DNA from: Aricia agestis
Taxonomy: Eukaryota > Arthropoda > Insecta > Lepidoptera > Lycaenidae
NCBI RefSeq assembly: GCF_905147365.1
Contig: NC_056417.1
Span: forward strand, 2,626,501-2,690,500
DNA length: 64,000 bases
Direction: 5' to 3'
Below are positions 9,734 to 21,174 of the stretch, one piece after another. The position numbers were made by a program, and so were the translations under genes. The notes under the pieces are model-generated. The model searched no databases and was not told the origin of the DNA. It was given only the letters and a program-made list of their open reading frames with translations. Each line of letters opens with the position of its first letter. Position 1 is the first letter of the stretch.

Positions 9734-10389
9734 TCTGTTACAGTTTTGTCTTGTATAAACAGTATAATAACAATGTAAGAGATTGATCCGTCACTGGACT
9801 TTATCTCCTAGTAGGCAGGCGACAGGCGTTCAGTGATCAGTCGTGATTCGTGAATAGAAGTAAATCATTTTAATTTTTCCCTTAGCAAACAGAAACCTAT
9901 AAAAGCGTTAGCAATTGTTATAGGTAAAACAGTTTATATGAGACCTTATAACTTCACGCCTACGCCTACAGACTTTCACGCAATCAGTAAACAAGCGCCG
10001 TTACTGAACTCTTAATTAGTTTTAACTTTACCATTGTACCTTGGCTAACCTTGGTATTAATTAGAAAAAGTTTCACAACGAGAATCCTGACAAGTTAAAT
10101 TATGAAAATTTAAAAAAGAAAGCTGCGAATAACTTAATTGTATATTTACGGATAGGTACTGTATATTATTTAGGTATAAGAAACGAAAAGCTTTTTAAAG
10201 TCTCTGCAAAAGTAAAGATCTCTTCAGATTCTAAAATGTATAGTTTCTCCAAACATAAAACAGAAATATGACAATAACGATGTTGGATTATTTAAGCATT
10301 GTAAAATTTTACCGATTTTTACGAAATTTAAGTATACTGTGTTAAAATAACAATATTTTTTTTAAGGTTTAAAAGTATTAACTGAACAC
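9734..10389. other. AT-rich intergenic stretch, nothing recognised
   Basis: No ORF, no splice-flanked coding stretch and no clear inverted repeat seen. Confidence 0.5.
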
Positions 10390-10801
10390 CCTGTAAGAAC
10401 TCGAGCAGTCACACATAACCGGCTCCTGACGACTCGAGCCTGCAATAGGTACGGCGGCGAGCGAACTACCAGCTATATCGTTCCGCGCCTTATCAATGAG
10501 TTACCTAAAGATGTAACAAATAACTTAACTGAGAATAACATCAAATCTAAACTAAAAAATTATTTTCTTCAAACAAACATAAAAGTACCAAATATTTATC
10601 TATCTTGTTCCTAATTACTAACGTATAAAATAACTTTATAGTACCAACTGCTAATATAATATTTTGTAGTTTGTTTAATTTATAACCACACCTGTGAATA
10701 GGACTGTATCGCAGCATTGCACAAACCTCATTGGTTTTTAATGCTGTTTAAATTTAGTTTAATAATTGTATGTCTAATTTGATAAATAAATAATAATAAA
10801 T
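10390..10801 (+). pseudogene. Decayed LINE 3' end with (ATAA)n tail
   Basis: One frame reads GGERTTSYIVPRLINELPKD, then a lysine-rich KSKLKNYFLQTN and a stop. This is the C-terminal tail typical of CR1-like LINE ORF2 proteins. The copy ends near 10790-10801 in GATAAATAAATAATAATAAA. 5'-truncated and dead. Confidence 0.6.
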
Positions 10802-10964
10802 TCGAGGAGGAAGCAGGGCCGGACACAATTTTGGCTTTTCCTGATACTGGTATTCGGTCAAGCCAGATCCGTGCCGAAACATGGCTTTGAATTATACCTG
10901 TTGTACCGAAACCCGTTGAAATATACCTGTATCATAGGCTTGTTAACGATTGACAACACCGAAT

Positions 10965-11220
10965 CAGTGGCGGGGCAAGACAGAAATATGATGTGGGCAA
11001 GATATATTTTGCGAGGCCCCCTGATGGATTACGTAAGAGGACGGACTTTGTAGAGAGAAAGTATTTTGGATACCTACTCAAACTTTTATTTATAAAAATT
11101 TAAATTTACAAAAAATGAGTAACAATACTCGTAAATTCTTTAAAAAAAATCCTTGTGGTCCTCGCGAACCACGAGGGCGTGGGCGGTCGCCCACGTCGCC
11201 CACGCTTTACGCCGCCACTG
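10965..11220. mobile_element. hAT-like MITE with CAGTGGCGG ends
   Basis: Left end CAGTGGCGGGGC, inverted right end CAGTGGCGGCGT. The flanks CACCGAAT (10957-10964) and AACCGAAT (11221-11228) match at 7 of 8 bases, consistent with a worn 8-bp hAT duplication. 256 bp. The right part is GC-rich (GGGCGTGGGCGGTCGCCCAC). Confidence 0.68.
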
Positions 11221-12186
11221 AACCGAATCACGTTCTCCGTAATACGAAGGTTCTCCAATTTTTAAACAGAGCTACCGCTCGGGTTCATATTTATTGTTTA
11301 CATGTTGTAATTTCCCTGTCTTTGCACATATTGCGAAATAGTGGAAAAGTTAGCTCCTTAAAATTCAGGGGTCCTTATTTGGCTTGTCAATTAATAATGT
11401 GTGATACGACATGTTAATGCATTATGCTTAAATCTTAATACATCCTGTCCACGTTGGATTATGACGAAGATACAACTTACAAGCGATTGCGAACCTAAAG
11501 AGATAATTACTTACTCGTATTTGTCTATGATTGCTCAAAGTCGACGAAGATTGCGCATCCTATTCATCAAAGCTTAATGTGAAGTAGGTCCTTACTCCTC
11601 AATTCCTTATTGTTTAGAAAATAAGCCCCAAAAACATTATGCATTTATGCCCAATTTAATCTGTATGGGAATTATCATTGAAACATGTTAAACTCTCTGA
11701 TTCGTCGTCAAACGCATCATCTCTGGCCAAGACAAACTAATTTACACCCTAGCTAGTCCTGAAGTCACATATTGTATGAACAGTTGATACATTTATTTAT
11801 ACATCTGAACAATTTGCAAGAGATGTCAGTTGTCAACTTGTCACCAACACGATAATGTTCCTGACACCGAGACGCCTGTTTTTGACAAGGTAAAGCTAAC
11901 TTTATCCCAAGGCAATAGGATTGGAAATGCTTTTACTGTTCCACTTACGCAACCACCGTTTTGCAAATCAATGAAATGGGTGCAGCTAAAGCAAGGGACC
12001 TACAGATTATGTGCATACTGTTACCTGTAGTTTGTGGACTACTTTTCGAGAGCATTTTAAAAATCTAGTAAGAATTTCAGTTGTTCTTTCCCTAAAGGCC
12101 CAGCTATACTCAACCTGCGGGCCGCGTGCCGCATTCGACTCGCCCGCGCCGTGATTTTATCAGTGGCCCGCGTGAAGTTAAAGGCC
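11221..12186. other. Intergenic stretch without a recognised gene
   Basis: Short fortuitous frames only. 12100-12180 has GGCCCAGCTATACTC and CGGGCCGCGTGCCGC, probably the end of another GC-rich repeat. Confidence 0.45.
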
Positions 12187-12396
12187 CAGCCTTTCTCAAA
12201 GTGGGCGCTGAAGGTCTTAAGCGGGGTGGTGTGGGACCCAGAAAAAAATAGGGGCGTTGTGTAGAGGCTTGGGGGGGTGATTTATTTCATCTGGATGCAT
12301 TATAATTTATAAATTAAAACAAAGGGGGCGCTAAAACATAACATGTGCTCAAAGTACAGACAGAGTTTGTAGACAAAATAAGTTTGGGAACCCCTG
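12187..12396 (+). mobile_element. hAT-like MITE (CAGCCTTTCTCAAAGTGGG / CAGGGGTTCCCAAACTT)
   Basis: The left end CAGCCTTTCTCAAAGTGGG and inverted right end CAGGGGTTCCCAAACTT are typical of short hAT derivatives. AGTTAAA occurs on both flanks (just before GGCCCAGCC and just after the right end), a possible duplication. Half of the family recurs reversed at 56575-56737. Confidence 0.62.
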
Positions 12397-13705
12397 AGTT
12401 AAACCATTACGCCCATAGCCATCGGCAAAATAGTGCAGTCCTGAAAAATTTTCCACTTCTAAACGGCAAATTTTCAAAAACATTTTTTTTTAAACCTAAA
12501 GAAATTTGGTTGTGGCTCGCAGGCCGCGACACAGAGAAAAAACCGGCCAAGTTCGTGTCGGGCCACGCGCGATATAGGGTTCCGTAGTACCGCTAGGTTT
12601 TGATAATTTTTGTATGGTTAATGCATGTACATTTATAGCGTGTTTTACACTACTAACAACATCATCTCAGTTCCGTTCAAAGGAATTTGAACGAAAAGTT
12701 CCTTTATACTTCGCCGAATACATTTTTTTTAGTTGATCGACTATTAATTACTCAATTACTTTTGTAGTCCTCTTATTCGTGATAATTTTCCTTTTAAATT
12801 CAGCATATTTCCTACTCCCGTGATTTTTTTCACATTTCCAGAAGCAACCGTTTAGCCATTAGCCAGTAACGATTTTTTCCACTTTAAAACTTCATATTTC
12901 ACAAATGGATCCCTAAATCGGAAAATGATCTTTGAATACTCGTAATATTTGAAAAAAAAAACCTATCCAACGGCACCCCACGACTTACTTCCTAAACTTT
13001 AGGAGGTAAGTCGGGAACGAAAAGGCAACAAAAATAGATAACCCTCTCGAGACGCATCTCGAAAAATATCCTTTATTTACGACTAGATATACAACAAACC
13101 GAGAGACAAACAGACAGACAGACACACTTTCGCACTTAAAATAATAGGTTAGTGTGGTATTAGTATGGACTACAGTCTAGACTGTAGCATAAAAACCTCA
13201 AACTCAACTCAAACTCAAACCACCAAATACAATAGTTTCCACATACCTTTACGTTTGAAGAGAAAAGTGTAGACGTCCTACCGTTTTCAAACTGAAAACT
13301 GCTATAGTGATAGTCCAGTGCTTGCAAATCTCTAGATATTAAGCGCCTTGATTAATTGTCCGTCTCGCTCCCTCGCAAGGCGGTTTACGCGTCAGAAAAG
13401 GAAAGGGCTCAAGTCAGGGGTGGTAAACTTTTGTTGGGTTGCTTCGTTTTCTTGCACGAAATGTTTTTATGTGACGTAATTATTTATGTAACAATAAAAA
13501 CAAGAAATTCTTTCGTTTCTTTCTTTCGTTCGAATTATATTAGAAAAAATATAAATCACTTTGCTAGAAAAACGATATATACTTAAGACAGTTATTTTTG
13601 TGGCAAAATAGATGGTTAACATGCGATTTACAAATCTTGTGCGACAGAGGTTGCAGTCAAAATAATATTATTATAGTTATAATAATAAACAATTATCCTG
13701 TTAAT
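12397..13705. other. Intergenic stretch with small repeat pieces
   Basis: Contains a repeat end (GGCCAAGTTCGTGTCGGG, GGGTTCCGTAGTACC) at 12541-12590, a small hairpin (GACTTACTTCCTAAAC) near 12983-13015, and a reversed Helitron-like head with CAGACAGACAGACACACTTT at about 13076-13146. No gene. Confidence 0.45.
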
Positions 13706-13900
13706 ACGTGGGAGAGTCATGCTTCGGCACGAATGGGCCGGCTCGACCGGAGAAATACCACGTTCTCACAGAAAACCGACGTGAAACAGCGCTTGCGCTG
13801 TGTTTCGCCGAGTGAGTGAGTTTACCGGAGGCCCAATCCCCTATCCCTTCCCTACCCTCCCCTATTCTCTTCCCTTCCCATCCCCACGCTCCCCTATTAC
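13706..13900 (+). repeat. SINE-like retroposon (CTTCGGCACGAA family), 3'-truncated
   Basis: Has the 5' module GAGAGTCATGCTTCGGCACG, CGCTTGCGCTGTGTTTCGCC and GAGTGAGTTTACCGGAGGCC, then the CCCTA/CCCTT-rich stretch. It lacks the GGCCGGCAACGCACC and poly(A) part. Confidence 0.78.
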
Positions 13901-13989
13901 TAATATCAATAGAAAAGCATTGAAAGAACATGGGGCATTTTTGTATCTAAGCCGTACCCAAGCTGTAGCACATCCACACATTATAATAT

Positions 13990-14039
13990 ATCAAATGAAA
14001 GCAAGCCCTTTCATTTGAAAGGGCTTGCTTTCATTTGAT
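13990..14039. repeat. 50-bp near-perfect palindrome
   Basis: ATCAAATGAAAGCAAGCCCT and its reverse complement close around a 4-nt loop, giving a 23-bp stem. No element boundary recognised. Confidence 0.85.
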
Positions 14040-15490
14040 TTTCAAAAAGGTGAAAAAATGTTACTCACTGGCTTGTTTCCAAAACCACTTTATATTCAAT
14101 GTTTCTGTATTGCAGGAGATGAACGACGTCTGTTAAGATGTAAAGATTCTAATACCGGTCTTTTACCATAATACCAGTCTTTTTATAGAATTGAGCTGAA
14201 GAGAGTAAAACTTATAAAGAAAAAACATTTCTGACGTTTCTGACAATAAATGACGGCCAAAATAAATAAATGACCATAAATGACGAATCTGACCGTCTGT
14301 CAGATATAACGTGACGGTCAATTTACAACGCTAGAATAAACCCTAATCAGATAATTTTGAAAACTAAACAAGAACACTTTGTTATTGCTCTGACTAGCCA
14401 GTAGCCAGCTACAAAATTAGGTATGATCTTTTCGGGTTTCTTGGATTTCGTAAGTTATTTAGTGATCCTTTTACTTATTACTGGTGTTCGATTCGTTAAT
14501 TATCGCTTTAATTTCTTTATTAACACCTGCAAAATATTTCTAACCTAAAAGTGCAATAGTGGGGAAGTCCGTCTAGCTTGCATAAGGAAAGGCATATGCC
14601 GGTCTTGCCTCCAATCAGATATTGTCAACCTTTTCAAACCTACTAGATAGCATTGCCCAAATTATACTGCACAAAAAGAGCGTACTCCTTTTAAAGTCGG
14701 CAGCGCACTTGTGACTCCCCTGACTCCCCGACTCCAGGTGTCCAAGGGCGACGGTAGTCCACTTACTATCAGGGGATCCGTTTCGTCTAACCCCTGTATC
14801 GTAAACAAAAAAATTGTAAAATTAACTTTTTCACAATGCCATAATTATTCGTTTCAGATTTATACCTGAAGAGATGCCAGATCCACTAGATGTTAATTTT
14901 TTTGCAAAAAAAATAATGATTAATAAGTTTCAACCAAAATAAAGTGGCCTGGTTCACTAGTGCCCTCGAAACCTGACCTCCACCATCGAAAATTATGATT
15001 TTGGGCTCATAACTTCATAAGTAAATATGTTCTTTTAGTAATGTTACTTTATTTTAAATTACGGATTGACCTATGTCAAATAAATGTTTGATAGCCCTGA
15101 ACCCAAGCACATTGCTTGCCCCAATTATTTTTTTACTCAATAAAAACTAAATGAGGCTTTAAGATTATAACAGTATAGTTTCTTCAGTTCTTCTTCAATA
15201 CCTCCTACTTACAGCTGGTTTTTAGTCCTTTTAGTGTACATACGACGGACTTGCCCCAAAGACTAGGAAAGTCAGTCTACAAGATGTTTCTTTGAAATAT
15301 CAACTATATTTTCTACACAATTAATACGTGGGGACATCTAACGTCTGTTTTAGGTTTATAAAAGATTACTTTGTAATCTACTATGAACACCGTCTTTCTA
15401 GAGTACAAAAGAAATAGGGGCAGCTCAAAGACAACTTAAACTAAATTATGCCGGTCTTCGCCAAGTTGACCTTATTATTATTATTATTAT
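14040..15490. other. Intergenic stretch, nothing recognised
   Basis: AT-rich. TAAATGACGG/TAAATGACC words repeat at 14250-14290, and an ATT run lies at about 15474-15490. No coding signal. Confidence 0.45.
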
Positions 15491-15492
15491 AA

Positions 15493-15800
15493 TACTAGCT
15501 GTCCCAACTCCCAGCAAACATTGTTTTGCCATATAAAGTATTTCGCACATATTATTTTATTGAAGTGACTAAATAAGTATGGCACCATGGCAACGTCTAT
15601 GGTTGCATCAGTATCGAGTTGTAATAATTTACTATTATTTATTTAAATGCACTCATCAATATAAAAAGTAGCCATTAGCCGCTTCTCAGACCTACTGAAC
15701 ATGCATATAAAATTTGGTAAAAATCAGTAAAACCGTTTCAGAGGAGTATGGTAACTAACATTGTGACATGAGAATTTTATATATAAGTAAGATAAGAAGA
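15493..15800 (-). repeat. Helitron-like repeat, GGGACAGCTAGT family
   Basis: Starts TACTAGCTGTCCCAACTCCC and has AAACATTGTTTTGCCATAT and TATTGAAGTGACTAAATAAG, as in the copies at 37624 and (inverted) 40147-40226. A 3' end in reverse, degraded inward. Confidence 0.55.
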
Positions 15801-15849
15801 AGTTTTTGCACCAAGGATAATTTTAAAACAATGTTAAATTGTAATTGTA

Positions 15850-16570
15850 GTCCATCACAATAGGCTACTTGACCTAATTTTTTTCTTCATGCTAATCGCT
15901 TCTTAATCATTCATTTCACAAGAAAAACTAATATTTTAATATTTTACACAGTAGAAATCCATAAAAATGTTGAATGAAAAATATGCCCTATAAATGGCGC
16001 CGAAAACACTGTCCGCCATAGTGTGACGTCATACGTTTTGTATTGTAGACTCTCTTTACTGAAAATTTTTTATGTGCTAAATGTACGAGTCTAAAAGTGC
16101 CCAAAAATTATAAAAGAATTAAATAAGAAATTAGAAATAATTTGTAATGTTGAAAACTTTTAGAGAAAAGTTTTGGCCATTTCATTTCCCGTCTACAATA
16201 AATGGAGATAATATATAAATCTGATGTTTTATTTGAATTATTCAAGAAAATATATTTTACAAATCTTTCTAGGCTTATTCTTATTATTTATGTACAAATA
16301 AACTTACACATAACGAGCGCGATAAATAAAAGATATTAAATTACGAGTCTGATGACGTCACATCCGAATCGGAAGTACCGCAAAAGTGTTTTCGTCAGTA
16401 CAAATCCTATTTTCATAAAATCATATTTTCAAATTGACTTTCTTTATCAATAATAAGCTTTTATTTGATGATAAGGGTGAAATACGGTTTCCAAAGCCAA
16501 GTTCTACTAGAAATATGCATTTGTTCAATGAAATTGAATATAGGTCAAGTAGCCTATTCACGCCATGGAC
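15850..16570. mobile_element. Non-autonomous TIR element, about 720 bp
   Basis: Left end GTCCATCACAATAGGCTACT, inverted right end GTCCATGGCGTGAATAGGCT, both followed by ACTTGACCTA. AT-rich interior with TGACGTCA-like words on both sides (TGTGACGTCATACG and GATGACGTCACATCC). No transposase seen. Confidence 0.72.
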
Positions 16571-17293
16571 TTTTTTTTCTTTGTATATCAAATAGGTTAA
16601 AGGTAACATAAAGAGAGGATACCATCACACTTTTTACCTTCTCAGCTATGGCTCAACATAATTTTGCTTGCTTACTTACTTACAACCAGTTACAAATTTA
16701 AATCAATACATAAAATATACTTATAAATATTTAAATAAAAAATAAATTTAAATTTTGTTAGTTTTGCTAAAACTTGAGAAGAGCTGAATCAGTTTAGCCA
16801 ATTTATATTCGTGGAAGTCCAGAGAAGGTGGTGTGATACAGCAAGAAAACAAAAATAGGGTCATCAAGTAACTTTTTAAATTTTAGAAGAATAAAAAGCA
16901 TATTATTATCCTTTGGATAATACATAATTGAAATAACATTCTGTCTTATAACATGTAACAATTTCTAAAAACTCGACATGAAAACATCTACTACTTCCAA
17001 CTTTAATTTCAATGAGCTCCAATTACTGGAAATAAAATATTAGACAATAAGAGTTTTTCGTACCTTGGCGTCGTATGTTTTCTTCAATATAGCTCCACAA
17101 ACATGTATTCTATGTATGTAAATTGTGGTCGGTGATGTAAATTGTTATTTCAATGGCACTGCTTTTATGACTTATGTAGGTAAATTGTGTAATGTGTATT
17201 ACAGAATTTTATTGATAACTGTTACGATCACAGTATTAATTACGATTCTTCCACTTATTTTTCTAATTCCTAAATAAGTAAAAGATATTACAA
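16571..17293. other. AT-rich intergenic stretch, nothing recognised
   Basis: No ORF and no repeat pair seen before the LINE target-site duplication. Confidence 0.45.
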
Positions 17294-17304
17294 AAGCATA
17301 TCTT
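17294..17304. repeat. LINE target-site duplication, 3' copy
   Basis: AAGCATATCTT, identical to 22744-22754, bordering the GAA-repeat tail of the LINE. Confidence 0.75.
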
Positions 17305-17466
17305 CTTCTTCTTCTTTTATATTAATGGCTCCTTTGTGAGTTGCCAGTATCAGAGTGTTTTGGCAAAGACTTTACTTTATGAGATGGCTTTATGAAGAAA
17401 CAAGGTTACGGTATGATGAGACGCGTACGGTGACTGTTGAAAAATCTAGAGTTAGTCCTGTACACC

Positions 17467-20400
17467 TTACAATTTAATACTGTTAGTATAAATGTATGAA
17501 CATAAAGTTTCAACTAAGGGAGTATTTACAGAGGACAGAACTGAAGTAAAATTGATAGGGCGAGGAATAGTAGGGGGAAGGAAATCGTATAAGGAAGGTT
17601 GGTATCTTGGGCAAGAGAAAAAAATATGGTCTAGAGTGCCCTCGTCTAGGCCGCATTCACATAAGGAGCTATCTCGGACCCTAATCTTTGCTAAGAAAAC
17701 AGGCGTACAGCAGTGTCCTAGCCTCATGCGACAAATTGTTGAACACACTGTTTTGCTTGCCTTTTTGAATTTAAAAAACCATGGCTTTACTGGAATAAAA
17801 TTTTGAATATTAAAATAGTGTTTTCCTTTACTTTCACTAGTTCTGACCCATATATTGTGCCAGCTATTGTACATGTGGGTTTTGGCCAGCGGAACTAAAT
17901 CCTGGCAATAGACTGTAAATTGACTTGACACTCCTGTACTTATAGCGTCTTTAGCATAAGAATCTACAGCCTCATTACCAGTAATTCCGCTGTGCCCCGG
18001 TATCCAAGCTAGAATTACTTGTAAGTCTTGTGTGTGACACCTGAAGAGAAGCTGTCTTATTTTCAAGACCAATGGAAATTTGCATCTGTAGCGAAACTGA
18101 TTGGTGATTATGGCTTCCAAGGCACTTTTGGAATCCGAAAGTATAATGGATTTGTTGAGGTGATGGGATTCAACAAACGAGAGTGCCTCCAAAATTGCCA
18201 GGGTTTCCCCTGTAAACACTGAGGAGTTTGGAGGTAATTTGAAATTTAAAATCACATTAACTTTCGGTATCCAAACAGCCACACCAACACAGTCACTCTC
18301 CGAAAGCTTTGAAGCGTCCGTGAAAATAAGCAGCCAATCCTCAAAGTGCTGGTGAATAATGTGGTTAAATTGAGTGTTAGCCATGGTAGAACCCTTATCT
18401 ATAGAAAAATTTAGAAGCACTTTTGGATAGAAGGTAAGTGCATTATAGGGAGTGGAGTAAAGGGGATTGAGCCTGCACTGAAAGATAGGGCAAGGAAGAC
18501 GGGTAATAGTAAGGTAGCTAATCAAAAGGCAGGGAAGGTCCTTATGCCGCCAGTAGCTTGAGGAGCCAACTAGCTGCGAAAGGGTATGGAGTTTATCAAG
18601 AAGTGGATGGGATGAATTTTGAAATAATTTAAACAGGAATCTGTCAGAGAGGTATTGCCTTCTGATGATAAGTGGGGGATCCCCACATTCAACCTGAAGA
18701 GCATTAATTGGTGTGGACTTCATGGCCCCGACAACAATTCTTAAGGACTTGGATTGAATCTTGTCCAGAACCTTAAGAGGAAGTTTATTGCATGGTTCAA
18801 GAAGGAAAGAGCCGTAATCTAAATGGCTGCGGACAATAGCATTGTACAACAGCTTCTGCGTGAAAGGATGTGATCCCCACCAGACACCAGAGAGTGAGCG
18901 TAGAATATTAATATTTTTTTCACATTTTTCAACTACATGATTTATGTGGTGTACACCAGAGAGTCTAGAATCAAAATACACGCCCAAAAATTTTGTCGCC
19001 TCCCTTACCGGGAACTCCTGATGATTGGAGAAGATGTTGATATTTGGAATTATTTTAGACCTACTAAACACTACAACCGAACTTTTAGAAACAGAAATGG
19101 ACAGACCATGTCTGTCCATCCAATCATTAAGATATTGAATGGCAGTGTTCAGGCGGGTGGAGCATTCTGCAATATCTTTCGAGGCAACGTAAATGGTTAT
19201 ATCATCTGCATACTGAAGTATCTCGCAAAAACTAATGACGGATAAATCCAAATCGAAGGTATAAATACCCCAGAGGACGGGACTGAGGACATTACCCTGG
19301 GGAAGACCTATATAAACAATTCTGGGAGGGAGGGAGGAATTTGGACAAGTGATGGTAATAGTACGGGAGGAAAGGGAATTGCAGATATAATTCGTCATCC
19401 TCTCTGAGATACTCAGCTGTCGCATTTTTTGCCTGAGTACTGGAAGACTGACGTTATCGTATGCAGATGATACATCCAGGAACACCGCCGTCACATGTTC
19501 CATTTTCGAAAAGGCTATGCGTATATCGGTTACTAAGATTCCTACGCCGTCTGTTGTGCAATAGCCTTTACGAAAACCAAACTGTGTTTTGGATAACAGA
19601 CCTCGGCTCTCTAAAAACCATTCCAGTCGATTTTTGATCAGATGTTCCAAAATTTTCCCTAGAGTGACCGAAAGTGCAATGGGTCTATAACTAGACGGGT
19701 CATCAACTGGTTTTCCCGGTTTAAGAATCGGCAAAATAATTTGGGAGCGCCACTCATCCGGGGGAACCTCCGACTGGTAGATCTCATTAAGGATATTCAG
19801 ACAAAGCTGTTGAGTGACTGAACCGCTATTGACAAAAAAGGAATAAGGAATTCCATCTGCCCCAGGAGCGGAATCCTTCAATGAACTCAAAACCAGGCGG
19901 AATTCCTCCAGAGAGAAAGGTAAGTCTAACCAGTTTGAAGATGATCCTTGAGAAGTACTAACGCAAAGTTCGCCAAGTGATGGAGCCGTCAAAGGAGCCA
20001 ATCTCCGCGAAAATGCTTCAATCCATTCAGAAGGATCATTGGACTGACGGTTATTGTTTGCCGAAAGGGATCCGCGAAATTTCCTAATGTTATTCCAAAT
20101 GAGTGAGGGTTTAGATATCGGAGAGAGACTTAAGCAAAATTGTCTCCAGCCGTCTTTCTTTTTATCTGAAAATAATTTAGAAACCTCAGCCGAAATTTTT
20201 TTATAATTTAGAAAATTTGCCATGGTCATTGACCTAGCATAAAGTTTTTCAGCATCCTTACGACGCTTACAAGCTGAAGTACATTCGCTGTCCCACCATG
20301 GAGGAGACGATCTACGGTCTCCAGTTTGTTTTTGAGGAATTGACCTCTCTGCAGCTCTAAGGAGGACATTTTTTAAACTTTCAAGTTGAATGTGGGGATC

Positions 20401-21174
20401 ATTTGTGTCTAAAGAGAGCCGACTAGTTTCGGAATCAGTGATAATTGCGAATTCAGACCAATTCGCTTTGTCGAGCTTAAATTTTTGGCGGGGGGGATTA
20501 AGGGTAATTGTCTGTCTCGTCGAGTAAGTAATTGTTACTAGGATAGGGAAATGATCGCTACCATAAGAACTGGGGAGGACAGACCATGAACACAAAGAAG
20601 CAATAGTCGGTGAGCACAACGACAGATCCACCACTGCCCTAGGATTCTGTAGAGGTGAAACCCTACGGGTGGGAGATCCATCATTAAGCACAACCAGATT
20701 ATTGTCATCTAAAATGTCCATTAATAGGGAGGAGTTGGAGTCACTAAAGTAGGAGCCCCAAGATGTATGGTGAACATTAAAGTCCCCCAATACAACCAGG
20801 GGGAAGGTAATAGAAGAGAAAATCTGTGAGAGCTCGGAAAGGATAGTAGGATTTGGATTGAGGATATATACAGATATATAAACAGTATTTAAAACACGGA
20901 CAGCCACAATATTAAAACTACTACTATGTACAGGAAGAGGTAACAAAGAATATATACACCGGCTAGAGACCAAAATAGCCACTCCAGCCTTGCCATCAAT
21001 TCTGTCATCCCGGAAACATGAGTAGCCCGGGACACGAAAACGTGAGCCAGGCTTTAACCATGTCTCCTGGACGGCAATAATTGATGGCCTATATCTATTA
21101 GCTAAGAAAATAAAGTCTTGTTTTTTGTTTTTGACGCTACGACAATTCCACTGGATCATCGGGAACTGATCCAT
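17467..21174 (-). CDS. LINE ORF2: AP endonuclease, reverse transcriptase, RNase H (1235 aa)
   Basis: Carries out target-primed reverse transcription. Domains in order: an APE-type endonuclease in about the first 230 residues (QWNCRSV, QETWL, GDFNVHHTSWGS, SDHFPI); reverse transcriptase over roughly residues 430-720 (LPILKPGKPVDDPSSYRPIA, FLDVSSAYDNVS, GLPQGNVLSPVLWG, and YADD near residue 655 holding the catalytic aspartates); RNase H at about 945-1080 (FTDASK, ETLAILEAL, LSDSKSAL, WIPGHSGITGNEAVD, keeping the D-E-D-D set); and a C-terminal cysteine/histidine motif (CECGLDEGTLDHIFFSC). All key residues are present. The ATG at 21174 overlaps the end of ORF1, so translation probably uses reinitiation or termination coupling. 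The only alternative is another I-group clade. Confidence 0.95.
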   Translation of the reverse strand: MDQFPMIQWNCRSVKNKKQDFIFLANRYRPSIIAVQETWLKPGSRFRVPGYSCFRDDRIDGKAGVAILVSSRCIYSLLPLPVHSSSFNIVAVRVLNTVYISVYILNPNPTILSELSQIFSSITFPLVVLGDFNVHHTSWGSYFSDSNSSLLMDILDDNNLVVLNDGSPTRRVSPLQNPRAVVDLSLCSPTIASLCSWSVLPSSYGSDHFPILVTITYSTRQTITLNPPRQKFKLDKANWSEFAIITDSETSRLSLDTNDPHIQLESLKNVLLRAAERSIPQKQTGDRRSSPPWWDSECTSACKRRKDAEKLYARSMTMANFLNYKKISAEVSKLFSDKKKDGWRQFCLSLSPISKPSLIWNNIRKFRGSLSANNNRQSNDPSEWIEAFSRRLAPLTAPSLGELCVSTSQGSSSNWLDLPFSLEEFRLVLSSLKDSAPGADGIPYSFFVNSGSVTQQLCLNILNEIYQSEVPPDEWRSQIILPILKPGKPVDDPSSYRPIALSVTLGKILEHLIKNRLEWFLESRGLLSKTQFGFRKGYCTTDGVGILVTDIRIAFSKMEHVTAVFLDVSSAYDNVSLPVLRQKMRQLSISERMTNYICNSLSSRTITITCPNSSLPPRIVYIGLPQGNVLSPVLWGIYTFDLDLSVISFCEILQYADDITIYVASKDIAECSTRLNTAIQYLNDWMDRHGLSISVSKSSVVVFSRSKIIPNINIFSNHQEFPVREATKFLGVYFDSRLSGVHHINHVVEKCEKNINILRSLSGVWWGSHPFTQKLLYNAIVRSHLDYGSFLLEPCNKLPLKVLDKIQSKSLRIVVGAMKSTPINALQVECGDPPLIIRRQYLSDRFLFKLFQNSSHPLLDKLHTLSQLVGSSSYWRHKDLPCLLISYLTITRLPCPIFQCRLNPLYSTPYNALTFYPKVLLNFSIDKGSTMANTQFNHIIHQHFEDWLLIFTDASKLSESDCVGVAVWIPKVNVILNFKLPPNSSVFTGETLAILEALSFVESHHLNKSIILSDSKSALEAIITNQFRYRCKFPLVLKIRQLLFRCHTQDLQVILAWIPGHSGITGNEAVDSYAKDAISTGVSSQFTVYCQDLVPLAKTHMYNSWHNIWVRTSESKGKHYFNIQNFIPVKPWFFKFKKASKTVCSTICRMRLGHCCTPVFLAKIRVRDSSLCECGLDEGTLDHIFFSCPRYQPSLYDFLPPTIPRPINFTSVLSSVNTPLVETLCSYIYTNSIKL

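Noticed and set aside
9425..9778. Recurring small ORFs ([12 protein letters not shown] type) at several sites
   Set aside because: They fall on every copy of the SINE-like retroposon and reflect repeat sequence, not a gene family.
17492..19245. Several plus-strand ORFs of 60-100 codons
   Set aside because: They are shadows of LINE ORF2 on the opposite strand.
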